Part shown: piece by piece, positions 13,463 through 50,400 of the stretch
How the letters are laid out: the number at the start of each line of letters is the position of its first letter
Numbering within the stretch: the stretch's first letter is position 1
Translations under genes and position numbers: made by a program
DNA from: Apostichopus japonicus
Taxonomy: Eukaryota > Echinodermata > Holothuroidea > Aspidochirotida > Stichopodidae
Direction of reading: 5' to 3'
Length of the DNA: 64,000 nt
Assembly (NCBI RefSeq): GCF_037975245.1
Contig: NC_092563.1
Span: 14,496,001 to 14,560,000 of the forward strand
Notes under the pieces: model-generated
Told to the model about the DNA's origin: nothing
The model's database searches: none
What the model saw: the letters and a program-made list of their open reading frames with translations, nothing else

Positions 13463-13943
13463 ATCTGTCCCTGAAATTAGTATAAACTATATACCCCCTC
13501 TCCCTCCCCTTTCTGGTCTACCAGGCCAAACTACTGACGTTGTGTACCACCAACACTCATAATTCAATTTCAATTTGGAAGTTATCGTTATACCTATCAA
13601 TGACCTGTAACTCATGTAAATCTGTCCCTGATATTAGTATAAACTATACATCCCCACCCCCGCCCCACACCAACCCTGCCCCTCTCTGGTCTACCAGGCC
13701 AACCTGTGTACAACCAACTCTCATAGTTAAATTATTAATGGGAAGCAATCGTTATACCTATCAGTGACCTGTACATCTGTCCCTGATATTAGTATAAACT
13801 ATACAACCCCCACCCCCCCCCCAAACCCTCCTCCTCTCTGGTCTACCAGGCCAACCTGCTGACGTCGTGTGTACAACCAACTCTCACAAATCAATTATTA
13901 ATGGGAAGCTATCGTTATACCTACCAGTGACCTGTAACTCTGA
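13463..13943. repeat. Three tandem units of about 158 bp upstream of gene A
   Basis: Each unit has CTGTCCCTGA.ATTAGTATAA, a C-rich run, CTGGTCTACCAGGCCAA, a GTGTAC.ACCAAC block and TTATACCTA(T/C)CA(A/G)TGACC. Three units are present, and the paralogous block at 42753-43258 also has three. The array predates the segmental duplication and lies within about 1 kb of the start codon. Confidence 0.82.
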
Positions 13944-14544
13944 GAATCCCAAATAAATAATTACTTCGTTTTTGGAGAGCCTTCTTCGACAGACACATAA
14001 TTACGATCACCCACATACACACACAAACACACTTTGAGAAAATAAGATGAGATTTACCAATAACAAAAGGAATACAAGAAGGGATGTATAGTGCCAAAAA
14101 AATCCCGTTATGGCAATAATTGGGACATTTGAAGATCTAAGGTAGATTAAATAACCAATTACAAATTTTGAAAGATCAAAATATATTTCCATTATTTTCA
14201 ACAAAGGTATTGAGCTTTAATGACCAAAATTGGGATTAACGTGAACCAGACGCCCACATCCTGTGCCAATATGAAGTCAAAACAATACTTACGTACCACA
14301 GTTCCGATTGGGTTGGAGTTGGCGAACTGTATTCCCATGTCAACCTATTAACAAAACATATTTTGACCATTGTATAAAATCGACTGGTGATTTAAAGAGA
14401 GCAAGTTGACGTATCGGGGTAACAACCGACAGCTGAACACAGCCACGGGGTGATTATTTAGCTGGGAATACTAACAAACTTGAGTTATTCCGAGATACAC
14501 CAGGTTTTGATTACCAAGGAGAAGAAGGATTAGCTAACCGAAAG

Positions 14545-38068
<23,524 letters not shown>

Positions 38069-41000
38069 AGGGACAAGAATGACGTAATCCCTAATTAGCA
38101 TGAATGACGTAGTGCTGGTTATGATGTCCATCAAATGATACGATATCAGACATGTTTACCAAACTAGTTTAATAAATGTATATATTAGGTACGCAATTAG
38201 CCGTAATTAGCCGCAATTTGAACAACAACAGAAATATTCCTTATGGAAACGGGATCAGATTTTGGTTTCGACACATCATCTGGCGCAACAAAAGTCAAGT
38301 TGTTCCAACTGTAAACCGAACGATAAATTACAAAGGGTAGTGATATCAGTATTCTTTAACTCTACTGAGCTGGGCAAGAAAGATGATGTATCTGGGCGGA
38401 GAAGGCGTACATGTGCAAAGGAAGTGGTTTTCACGACAAAGTTTATATGAGAACAGCATATGATTTCAGCGGGAGAGGTAGTGCTGAACATGGAACCGGC
38501 CACGTTCACGCTCTAATAGCGATGGCATCACCCTTCTCGGATGCAACGCGCTGTCAGTTGGGGAAGTATTTTACCCAACATTGAGTAGTATCCATTCAAT
38601 CAATTTTAGGGACAGAATTTCCCGTGGCAGTTAACCTAACGGCAACTCTATAATGCACAACCAGTATGCCTATAGTAGTCATCGCTGTTCAAATTGATCG
38701 CAGGCGAAATTGTCTAGTTTAGCAAATATTTAACCAACATTGGTTGGATGTACACACGTACCGATGGTGTTGCCAAAGGCATTTTTTTTTTTTTTTGCTA
38801 AGGGAAATTTTTAATGCGAACAAAGTTTCCTGATGTCATACAGATTACATATATGAAAGGAAATAATACTTTCAGAATGATGAAACGTAACGAACAAAAT
38901 CAGGTCACAGGAAAACATTATTGTTTTATTTTGGCCATTGTTCATATATGAGCAGATGTGTCCGCTACATTTGTATGGTTCTCCGATTTATTATTTTAAC
39001 CTTCTTCGGTCACTGGTCCCAGCTGTTTCCTATCCGTCTAAACATCTTGTTTAAAGGGATGACTTAAGTCACAAAATTATTTTATAATGCGTTGTAGATC
39101 ATTAGAAAATCACTGCCGCAAGTTCAGGTTGCTTTTCTAAACAAATATTAAGTTTTGAGGAAAGATCCTTTAAACATTTAAGGGTCATCAATAAAAGTGG
39201 CATGGACTACTTAGTCTAACACAGAGACCATAATAGATGAACTCCTCGGATGCAACACAATAGGCTCAAAGGGAAAATTATAAAGAGTTCCATGGTCTCC
39301 AGTAACATGTTTATAGTGCATTACCAATCGGCAAGGGACAAATAGTGTTGCATATATATCACCCAGGGCCCGGTTCTCAATTGCTCATATGAAGTGAAAG
39401 GAACATGTTTTAGTTGAATTATTAGAATTTGAAAAACTTTGTTCTAACATTGTGCGTGCACCGAGGAGCCGACGTCAGAGTCAAATTCAGCCAAGTTAAA
39501 GGTAGCATAACAGAGTTATTGCATATTTTAAAGGTGAATATGTTGAAAACCAGAGTATAGTTATGGCTTTCGTTACCAGCACTCATTGTTTCTGTTATCT
39601 TGAACTATGACATTGCAAGACTAAAAATTCTGCCTGAAGTGGCCTTTTACTCACAAAAAACTTGTTGAATACAGTACCGTCGCACACTGTAGCAATGCAC
39701 AACCCTTATTTCCTTTCATATATGTAATCTGTATAATTATACCCACATCAAGTACCACGAATTTAACTATGATGTGGAACAAAAACGAAATGTTTCTCTC
39801 TGAACCATATCGATTCTCTGTTGTTTCTTCTCTCATTTTTCTCAGTTATTTTAATTGTGAGATGTAGACCCTTACCGTTCAAATATCCTTTCTTTTTATT
39901 CCATATAAGTAAAGTAAAAGGTGAAATAAAGCAGAAGAAAAACGATAAGAGAGAACTATTTTTCATTCTTTTTTTCGGTTCTTATCAGGGTTTCTACGGA
40001 AAGGTAGAGGAGACATCACATTGGGGTGTAAGAACCAAATTTATGTCCCAATCTCAAGATTCAGAGGCTTTCAAGTTGAATTAACGCTTGTATTGATTTG
40101 ACATCATGTAGGCACGACCCCCTGTTTTACCATTGGAACGATGAAGCCGACTGTCATGTTTTGGGGAGGGGTAGGGGAACTATCTAGTGGTCCTCCCAAA
40201 GTAAACATTACACTTTTAGAGCTCAAATGGCTCTTTCCGAGGCATATTTAGAATAGACTTAGGTCTATAATCAGTGGTGCTAATAAATCCTTTTATGTGC
40301 GAATGAAAAAAGGTGGTGGGGGGGGGTGGACAACCCGCAACCGACAGAGGTATCATACCGGTGGGGTGTACCTTCTCCTATGAAGAAAGTTTGTTCATAT
40401 TAAGGGGCCTAGACCTAAAGAAATATACCTATAGAAATACATCAACGGCTTCATGTAACCCAGTTTGTCAGTTTTTTAATTTTTTTTATAAAAATACAAC
40501 CAAAAAGGGCGCGCCTCGTGCACCCTCATACTTGAGTTCTCCTCTGCCTCACCGAACATAAAACCATTTAGCCCGTTCAGTATAATTTACCATGGGAGTT
40601 ATTCATTTTTGTGTGTGTGTGTGAGGAGGATGGGCTACTCTCCCTGGTTACGCCACTGCAGTTATGTGAATTTTATAAAAGATCATATTTTACGATCACA
40701 ACATTATCGTTCTGACATTGGATTGTTAAAGTGGACGAAGTTGCATGGGGACCCTCCATGCTAATTGTTGTTCTTACTTTACCAAGTTTAAGCCGTCAGT
40801 ATGAGAAAAGAGGGCAATATTTTCAAGTTATGGTCTCTTACTGACAAACTTATGCAACGGACAAGTTTTAGAGAGGCAGTGAGGTCTTGTAAGCAACACC
40901 TGATTTATAGTTGGATCAAAGTTTATAGACGCCGACGAAGTGTTATCATCAACAGTAGCGGCGTAGTCGGGGTGGGGAGAGATGGGTGGGAGAGGCACCC

Positions 41001-41810
41001 CAGTTGTTTTGTGAAGTGCCCGAAAAGTTCGGGATTGTCCCCTTTCGGTTATTTTAAGTATCCTTTCTCAGTTTTGGTAATTAAAAAGTTTGAAATTTAA
41101 GAAGTTTTAATGAAAAAAAAGTATCTCACTATTAAACACAATTTGTCAAAAGATGTTATTAAAGGTGCCCTTGGTTGGAAATCATTTAAACACGTAGTGG
41201 TCCTCCCCACTCCCATCCCGACTGAACCCTCATCTGCTGCCCCTCCATTAGCAACAAGTAAACAAATAAATAAATGAATACAAACAAACAAATTGTGTAA
41301 ATAGCAATATCAAAAAATTTCTATTTAGTAGTGGTACATCATTCAATAAAATTAGGATATTAAAACCCTGTGATTTAACAACCAGTGAAAATAATTTAGA
41401 AAAGACGGTTTAAAAGCATCACAAATGTACACCTAATCAAGATTTTCTTGAACCTAAACTTACTTAAACTTTAATAAAGCCGACTAAAATCATTATGTAG
41501 AACGTACCTGACATAACTGTTTTGTATCCTAAGAAGCAGTAGCGTTACAAGAAGCAATCTGGCCTCCTTGCACCAAACAGAACCCCCCCCCCCATCCCCA
41601 TTTTGGAGAGTATTAGTAGGACGGATCTTTAAGAATTGTAACAAACAAAATTTAAGTCATCGAAAAATTAACAAAATCATCCGATATTAAATATGCCTGT
41701 GCCGGTTGTTGGTCAGGTGTTTTGGTATTTGAATCCAGCCTCCCTCCCCTCTCCCACAAACATCCCCCCATAAACAAATCAATGGTTTCAAAGGACGGCC
41801 CTTACAGATC
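38069..41810. other. Gene A 3-prime region and spacer between duplications
   Basis: 38069-39830 aligns with 61183-62967 of copy B, with the AATAAA of each gene. 39831-41810 has no counterpart and separates the two copies. I see no recognisable gene here. Poly-G (40310-40328) and poly-C (41583-41593) runs and scattered AT-rich sequence occur. The short open frames have no domain signature. Confidence 0.6.
38171..38176 (+). promoter_or_regulatory. Polyadenylation signal, gene A
   Basis: AATAAA in the context GTTTAATAAATGTATA, 103 bases after the stop. The same phrase is conserved after gene B at 61285-61290, which supports it as the 3-prime processing signal. Confidence 0.7.
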
Positions 41811-42752
41811 ACTGAACATTAAGTTGAGTCAAACGATATAACAAGTGGACTGTTAGGGTCAACTATCTTCTCAGAAACATCTACTGCATTACTCGTATTT
41901 CGTTACCCGCTTAAGCCTCAGCCCATCAATCTCCCTCTCTTAGCCCCCCCCCCCCCTCACCTTTTCCGCCTCAAGAAGAGAGAAACACGACATTGAACCA
42001 AGATATAATCGGCGTAAATTTACCCCTTGATTACTGTGTGGAATTGAAAATATATTATATAACTTAGCATTAATTATTGTATATATAGGACCAATTTGAA
42101 ACCACTGATCGTGTTTCCCGAGATCATGGCCTCCAAGGCATGAGTGATCAAATTCCATTCGATTTGAAAACATATATCGATATCAAATGATCTAGTTTAC
42201 ACTACGGAAGCATATACACGTTATATTTGGAGTTAACATTTACAGTAACTTATTACGTATGGCTCAACCATGTATAGCGTGTTCAAATTTCCAGCAGGCT
42301 TCCGAGACCAAAACCGTCGATAGCTACGTCGGGGACCAGCGGAAAAAAAGATATCACTGGGTCCCGTGTTACACTCTTTCTAATTCTAATTCCTTAAGTA
42401 TATTATACAATTAAGAGTACGCCATTCTTTATCCGATACTGTCCCGGGCCTCCTCTTTTCCAGGGTCCCGGTGCTATAACGCCTTACGCAGTGAATTTAA
42501 AAGGAATAGATACATTTATATGTTTATATATATGTTGTCACACTTATTCAGGCGAGGATCCAGGGGTTGTGTGGTGTTCATCTTGCGTGTGGACCTAATT
42601 ATAGCCTCCAAAGTTAAAGTTGGCTAAATGTGCCTAAAAACGCTCTTTCACGTCTATTCCTTTGTAGTTTTCCCAAACCACCCCCTCCCTCTATATGAAA
42701 GTGGGCTTCAACGACTGCAGGATCTCACCACCTCCTTTTTTCCCTCAAATTC

Positions 42753-43258
42753 TGGATCCGTCCCTGATATTAGTATCATCTATATAACCCCTCCCCTCCG
42801 CCTCTCTGGTCTACCGGGCCAAACTGCCAACGTTGTGTACCACCAACACTCATAATTTAATTTCAATTTAGAAGTTATTTTTATACCTATCAGTGACCTG
42901 TATCTCATGTTAATCTGTCCTTGATATTAGTATAAACTATATAACCCCCCCCCCCCACCCCCGCCCTCCCCTCTCTGGTCAACCAGGCCAAACTGCCAAC
43001 GTCGTGTACAACCAACATTCATAATTCAATTTCAATTTGGAAGTTATCGTTATACCTATCAATGACCAGTAACTCCTGTAAATCTGTCCCTGATATAAGT
43101 ATAAACTATACCACTCCCCCCCCCCCCCACCCCCGCCCGACCCTCCTCCTCTCTGGTCTACCAGGCCAACCTGCCAACGTCGTGTGTAAAACTAACTCTC
43201 ATAGTTCAATTATTAATGGGAAACTATCGTTATACCTACCAGTGACCTGTAACTATGA
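42753..43258. repeat. Three tandem units of about 158 bp upstream of gene B
   Basis: Counterpart of 13463-13943, with the same CTGTCCCTGATATTAGTA, C-run and CTGGTC.ACCAGGCCAA blocks. C runs differ in length between the copies. Confidence 0.82.
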
Positions 43259-43863
43259 GAATCCCAAATAAATAATAACTTCGTTCTTGGATAGCCTTCT
43301 TCGACAGACACATAATTACGATCACCCACATACACACACAAACACACTTTCAGAAAGTAAGATGATATTTACTAATAACAAAAGGAATACAAGAAGGGAT
43401 GTATAGTGCCAAAAAAAAAATCCCGTTATGGCAATAATTGGGACATTGGAAGATCTAAGGTAGATTAAATAACCAATTACAAATTTTGAAAGATCAAAAT
43501 ATATTTCCATTATTTTCAACAAAGGTATTGAGCTTTAATGACCAAAATTAGGATTAACGTGAACCAGACGGGCACATCCTGTGCCAATATGAAGTCAAAA
43601 CAATACTTACGTACCACAGTTCCGATTGGGTTGGAGTTGGCGAACTGTATTCCCATGCCAACCTATTAACAAAGCATATTTTAACCATTGTATGAAATCG
43701 ACTGGTGATTTAAAGAGAGCAAGTTGACATATCGGGGTAACAAACCGACAGCTGAACAAAACCACGGGGTGATTATTTAGCTGGGAATGCTGACAAACTT
43801 GAGTTATTCCGAGATACACCAGGTTTTGATTACCAAGGAGGAAAAGGATTAGCTAACCGAAAG

Positions 43864-43915
43864 ATGAAGACGCTACTGCTACTTTTCGGAATTTTCTTTC
43901 TGTCTGTTCTCTTAG
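43864..43915 (+). CDS. Gene B exon 1: signal peptide
   Basis: Encodes the same 17 residues plus one base as in gene A (MKTLLLLFGIFFLSVLL), with a phase 1 donor AG/GTAAAT. The leader upstream also aligns with A. Confidence 0.82.
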
Positions 43916-46900
43916 GTAAATATAATTATCTTCTTTTTTACCTTTTCTCACCTGCTTGTTTTCCTTTCGCCCTTGAAGGAGATCCTGCTAGGATCGAAAC
44001 GTCAGGCCCTCTTACTTTTATACAATATCGATACATGCTTTTGTCTTTCATCAGTATAGAGGCCGTTTGTTAACAGTTTTCCCAATTCTGTTTTGTCTTA
44101 ATAATTTAATTGATTATGGAAGAACACAATTGATTTTTTAATAATTATACTTATTTTGTTCTGCTCTGCATGAACGAGATGAGTTGTGGAGGAAGAGGCA
44201 TGCCTATTGATTCTAGCGGATTTTTAAAGCCCACCAAGTGTCCTAAAAAAACACAAGATATTTGCAGTTTTTGTACTAACAGCTGCACCAGAGAAAGAGA
44301 AACGTTGAAAACGGAACGGAATATGATAATTTTGTCTTACGTTAGAATATGGTGTAAGATGGGGTGGGTGGGGGGGGGGGTGGCTTTGCAAGTAATTCGG
44401 CGCTTTTGGAAGTTAGGGTGCAACCAGTTAGGCTTACTCATGCCTGGTGCACAGCAGGTTTAATGTGAGTCACGGCGGTTGATTCTGTCGTTCTGAGTTC
44501 ATTTATTTCATGTGTGTTTCCACCTCCATTTTCGAAGGTGCAAAATATCAGGTCTCCCCTCATAGGCAGTCAGGATCCCCGCAATACTCCATTGAAATAT
44601 CAGCCAATCATAGTACCATGAAACATGCTTTGTAGTAATAATGTGGCATTATGGGGCGAATATGGTGACCACATCAAGCAAAGATTGTGGCAATATTGGG
44701 CACTGATTGTATAGCATCATTAGACAGGTATCGTGGTACTTTTCAAACCGGTATACAATTGTCCATTATAAGGCCACCACATTGTAAGGTGACCCCATTA
44801 GGCAGATATTGTGACATTAAACAGTAGGCATTGTGGTTGTTAGTTATTCGTCAGAAATATGTGGCATTCCATGCATTATGGTATTATCGGGTATGGTAGC
44901 AATATTGGGCAGGCATTGTATTCTATTTTCGAACAACCAATATGACATTGAGGCAAATATGGTAACAGCATATTGCAGTGTTAACCAGAAGGCATTGTGT
45001 TGAAGACATTCGTGAGACATTGCGACGTTGCCAGGCATGGTGACATCATCAGACATGCAGATACGATGACCTTACCGGGAATGGTAGCATTATTAGGCAA
45101 GCATTGTGGCAGCTTCAAGCAGGTAATATATCACTATGAGGCGGACATTGTAGTGCCAATCAAGCAGGCATTGTGGCATTTTTCAAAAAGGCAATATATC
45201 ATTATGTTCCCTTTCGATGGGAATGGTGATGCACAACCGACGATGATCACACAGTCACAGTCCCGATGCAAGTGGACTGGGGTTGAGAGCGGATCAGTCG
45301 TTAGGTAGTTTGGTTTTCGTGCCCAGGTTCTTTCCTGGGCGACTTTTTCTTAAAAAGTAAAGGTTAGAAACTGTTCGCACTGTCAATACGAGTGCGTTGA
45401 AGCATGACATGAGAGAACAGTATACAGTGGTATTAACAAGGAATTTGTGACAACTGACTGGTTAGAGAGTACGATACATATGATTAAAAAGACTGGTTTT
45501 GCGTCTAATTTCATATTTTACTATTTATTAGCATACTTCTCTAGCTCTTATATACAAAGAGAAATGTCGTCCACTAGTGTCGTAGAAAAGATCTGTAAAA
45601 ACACCTGCTTCACATAAATAGCTTATATGTGTCATGCAAGGACGAATAGTTCAAATAGGTCGCATTCAATACTCCAAGCAGATTTCCGGCTTCTCGCGGC
45701 GAATGTTTTACATTTACCTTTATTCCGAGCAAGTATATAGTTCAACAATGTCAATAACGTCCGAGCGTTGGGTGTTAAAATGTAAATTGTACCAGATGTA
45801 ATATCCATGCAAGAAAACATAGCGCTGCATAGCGAACTCTTCAATACACTTTAGTAAATTTATATTGTTTAATACTTGTGTTAAGGACCAACGTATACAA
45901 TTCGAAGTTGCAAAGTGTAAATTCCCATCCCCGGCCCCCACCTCTATCCCACACAAGCACCATTTTCCCACCTCATACCTGCTAACGTGCACGTGATGAC
46001 TCACTTGTGAGACCTCTCATTTTGGACATTTTCGCTTCTTCTTTTTTTTTTAATCCTGGAACAGGATCTGCCGAGGGTAAAATGGTCGCTTTCGTGAATT
46101 TTGTTGTACGTCATTCTTTCGTCACGCAAAGTAACGGCATCACCGATATGACTGTGGCAGCTGCCTTTAAACCTCACGAAATATCCGAGACAATTTCGGG
46201 AACAAACCTGTGGCGTCTTGGGTTCTTTGGTGCACGGAATATGGAAGGTACAGGTCCCCGGGCTAACGAGATTCACCAACTGTTATCCCCCGCGCAAAGA
46301 TCACAGACGGCTTTTCCTGGTCAAAACCTAACATTTGATGCTTCGTCCAGGTAAATAAATCTTTTCCAAGCCGGCCAGCATTGTGAACCTAAGAGCAATT
46401 TACTCATGAAATATATAGCAATCTTTTGCATCAGGTTGCAATTTTTTCTCATATTTAATTTTCTCTCGTCAAGTGAAAACTTGGTCTGAAATAAGTCATA
46501 TCAATTCAAAATGGCTTTCAAATGTTCTTTACATTCTGTTCTAACAATAAATGCGGACAAGAAGAAGAGGAGATTTTCAGACAAGGGAAGCAGGGATACT
46601 CATCCACCTTCAAGCATAAACTACACTTTTGAGGTATGGGTAAATGACTTCAACTTTATGTTACCGCCCAAGGATCTTATATTCCAACACTGTAATGTAC
46701 CATGGGAATTTTAAAACTATAACTTTTAATCAAAACATCGGCTGAACCGAAACATATCAATTTATCTCGCTTTTTTTTTACTAACTTCCAGGGTCAACCT
46801 CAATAATATCGGGCCTGACCAATCTTTCCCTTTCTACTGCGTCGAATTTGCGAAGAACCCGTTAGCAGATCCAGATTTCACCTTCCAGGTCGCTAATGAT

Positions 46901-47377
46901 GAAGTACCCGCCATTCTTTGTCAGAATAGCCAAAGCCTCCCTAGGTCCGCACCAGAACAAGGTACGTGTATATATGCTGTTTTGAAAGAATTTTTAACCT
47001 TTCATTGCAATATATAGTTATTTCCCCTGGAAAATGCCTGTCATAACACATCGAATAATTCCGATTAATCGGGACAAAATGGGTGCAAGGAATTGGGTGC
47101 TGATTCTTATCAACTCCGAAAATAGCTGTAAAGATCGTTATAGGATTACGTAAGGTCTATATATAGGGTTAACGCTACTCAGGAAATGATCCGGTCGGGT
47201 TATATAAAGAACAATATATACGATCTAATATATAAGATCAGGTTTTAGGGTTTGACTTTATAGTGTATCTCCAATTACACGGCAGTTATATTTCGCCATT
47301 CAAACATTCAAAACAACATTTGGAAAATTTGCTTTACTATATGTATATGTATATATATATGTATATGTATAAACATA

Positions 47378-47439
<62 letters not shown>

Positions 47440-50400
47440 AATATATATATATAATTATATGTATGTTTGTATGTAGATATCCTCCAGTGACTTTTTATTC
47501 TGCTTCTAATATATTGAAATATTGGGCTGAACAAATTTTGAAATTCATCAGAATACTTGAGAGACAATATTCTTTCGGTATTCATTGTGATGTATGGGTG
47601 CATGCATGGGTTGACGTTTAATATCCAAATAATCTTTTGAAGCCATGTCGCCAGTATTAATCGACAGACAATCAATCAGTCGACAATTCGATAAAATGTA
47701 TCCCTCTGAAAAGTGATCAACTATTTTCATCAACAGAGACAAGACCAAGTGCATTATTTACCAGTTTAACTGCCAGATTCCAGATAACCAAGAGTCCCGA
47801 TGATACCATACCGTCTCGTGCAACCATCACGGTAACCTTGGAACCGCATCCAAGAACCGACGTCATAACCGGTACGAACCTCTGGCAGTTAGGATTCTTT
47901 GGAAGTCGTAACAGTGATGGCTCGGGTGAGAGAAAGAATGAAAGTCCGCAGTTATTACTGCCTGTACAGGCAAGTCAACCTCTACATCCCAACGAACCGT
48001 TCGTGCTCTCCGTAGAACGATTGTGAGTAAATCATTTCTGAAATATTCATACGCGATATGATTCGTATAGCTGTATCGGCTAGTTGTATAATATATATAT
48101 GTTAAATTACTAGCTAAAGCGTAGAACGTTAGTAGCTATAAACTTGCCGTTCAATGATGATAACAACTTCCGTCGATATTTATATGCAAATGAGGCTAGC
48201 TTCTAGCTAGATGCATTATCTGGTCCGATTGTATACAGGTCTATAAATTACATGTGTCGATATTGACTATTAAATAACGTCGGATCAGATGTTGAACATT
48301 CAGTTTGCCAAACAAAATACAGTTACTAATTGATGTATGATATAGAGATCTTTGCTGTACAATGAAAAGGTGTGCGTGCAGTCGATTAGCAGCCGCGTAT
48401 ACTTATTATATGATGGTGGTTAACTTAAAGGTTGTGTGCAGGGTAACCACCGTGGTGTCTTACTTCATTAGGGCAAACTTTTTACAGGATGTGTAACATG
48501 TAATAAACCCTTACTCCCTTACCCTCTCACATGCCCTTACCGCCCCTCTCAATCTTTCCTTTTTGCAACTTGCCCTACCCACCTCTCTCTTCTTTGCCTA
48601 CTTTTCACTTATAGAAGATTTGCTTAACAGACATATGACTCTCTTCTCTCTCACCTTCTCCTACCTCCCCCTTTTTATTCCCTACCCTCCCTGTTGTTCC
48701 TTCCTACTTACCCTCCATTTCATATCTACACCTCTTTGCCCCCCCCCCCCGCCCGTCTCCATGCCTTCACCATTGGTTGTATTGGAATACTCTGTCCATT
48801 CTCATTTTCTTAACCAGGATCAATATGGCGGGCATTGCGGGTACAGACGAATCATTCTCGTATCTGTGTGTCGAGTTTGGCAAACAACCTACAGCATCTC
48901 CGGAATTCCTCTTCCTTGGTTCAGATGAGGACCAAACGATTGTTCTGTGTGAAAAAGCAAGTGAGTGTCAATCCCTGTTAATATTAACCAAAAGTTCTTC
49001 TAATTCGCAATAACTTTCAAAACTGTTATTGTTCACGTCTAATTCTGAAATTTGCTTCGACAACTTTACTTTAGAGAAAGAACAAAAATTGCTTAGAGGC
49101 TTTCAAGTTGGACACGGTTGTCCTCTCTGGTACATTTTAAACTAGAGCATCATTCCAATGAGAAACAGGAAATGAAAAATCTCAACCCCCCTTCAGCCCC
49201 CCCCCCCCACCCCATCATCCTCCAATGCTACGTCCATGCAGCTGGTACTCAAAGTTAAATGAGTTTATTAAACAATGCAGCAAGTTCTAACCACTTGATA
49301 CATATTGTTTTCTTATTGTTGTTAAGGAGACACAGAGCAGGTGCCAGACGCATTTCCAGGTAAGGAGTATATTTATATGATATTAAAACACAATTCCTAT
49401 ACCTCAAGTATCATCACTAACCCCCCCCCCCCCCTCCCCCTTTCCAACACACACCCGCCCCCTTTTATATAAGATACTATTTGTATATATACATATAACG
49501 TAGCTTCTGTGACAGCCAGATCCAATCTGCTAGGTTCCTTCTTCCTGGTATGAGAAACTGTAGTCACCTATATTTGCACAGATGGATCTGGAAATTCTTA
49601 CACTTGTTCATTTCCTGTCCAGGTCAATACAAGTGAGTGATATAGTCGTAATTTTGCTTTATTGTTCTTAGTGACAAGTGAAGTTTGTCATCAGATATGA
49701 CAATGGTAACAAACTAAAATATGAGAGCTTTTTCAACCATGAAGAGAAATTTAAAGGAATTTCTTAATTTTGCATCATTCATGCTTCATGAAAATTTTGA
49801 GTACATATCAAAAAATGTACCTCCTTTTCTTTTAGTTTTGTGCTTCCTATGTCTTTAATAATAAATTGACTTTTACCCCCCCCCCCCCTCCCCTTGGCTT
49901 TTAGAACAATTTGGCATATGCATATCAAATGTATCTATGGCAGCTTTCAAAACATTTGTGAAATCCGAACATTATCAGTTTCTTATTCCTCATGTGACTA
50001 ATACAAAAAAAAGTGACTTTTCAAAGTATGGTGGTTATATTCACTGTTAAGTGTTACCAAGGTGATAGGTGACAGAAGCATTTGAATTCTTTCTGTTCAT
50101 AGATCTTTTTGCATTTGTATCATAATATCTCCTAGCATCAGATGTATTTTTTAACAAAAACTACTTTGCTGGTTTATTGCATGGATGATAAAACAGACAA
50201 TTCAAGAATTGAAATTGCATTTGAAAATAATGATCAGTTTTGAATGTATTCCTATGACACTGTCATAGCAGAGGTAACTGGATATCGTCTTCTCTTTGCA
50301 GATGAAAAACATGGATAGGGGCCTCATTGACATTGTATACTGCGACTAACTATACTGCCTCATTGCAAATTTATTGGCAGAAAGAAACATTTCACAGAGT

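Noticed and set aside
14007-14204. Minus-strand 65-codon hydrophobic frame conserved at 43322-43522
   Set aside because: It is preserved only because the whole region is a recent duplication. It has no recognisable domain, no splice context and starts in AT-rich sequence. An indel in an A run happens to add one codon, which is weak evidence.
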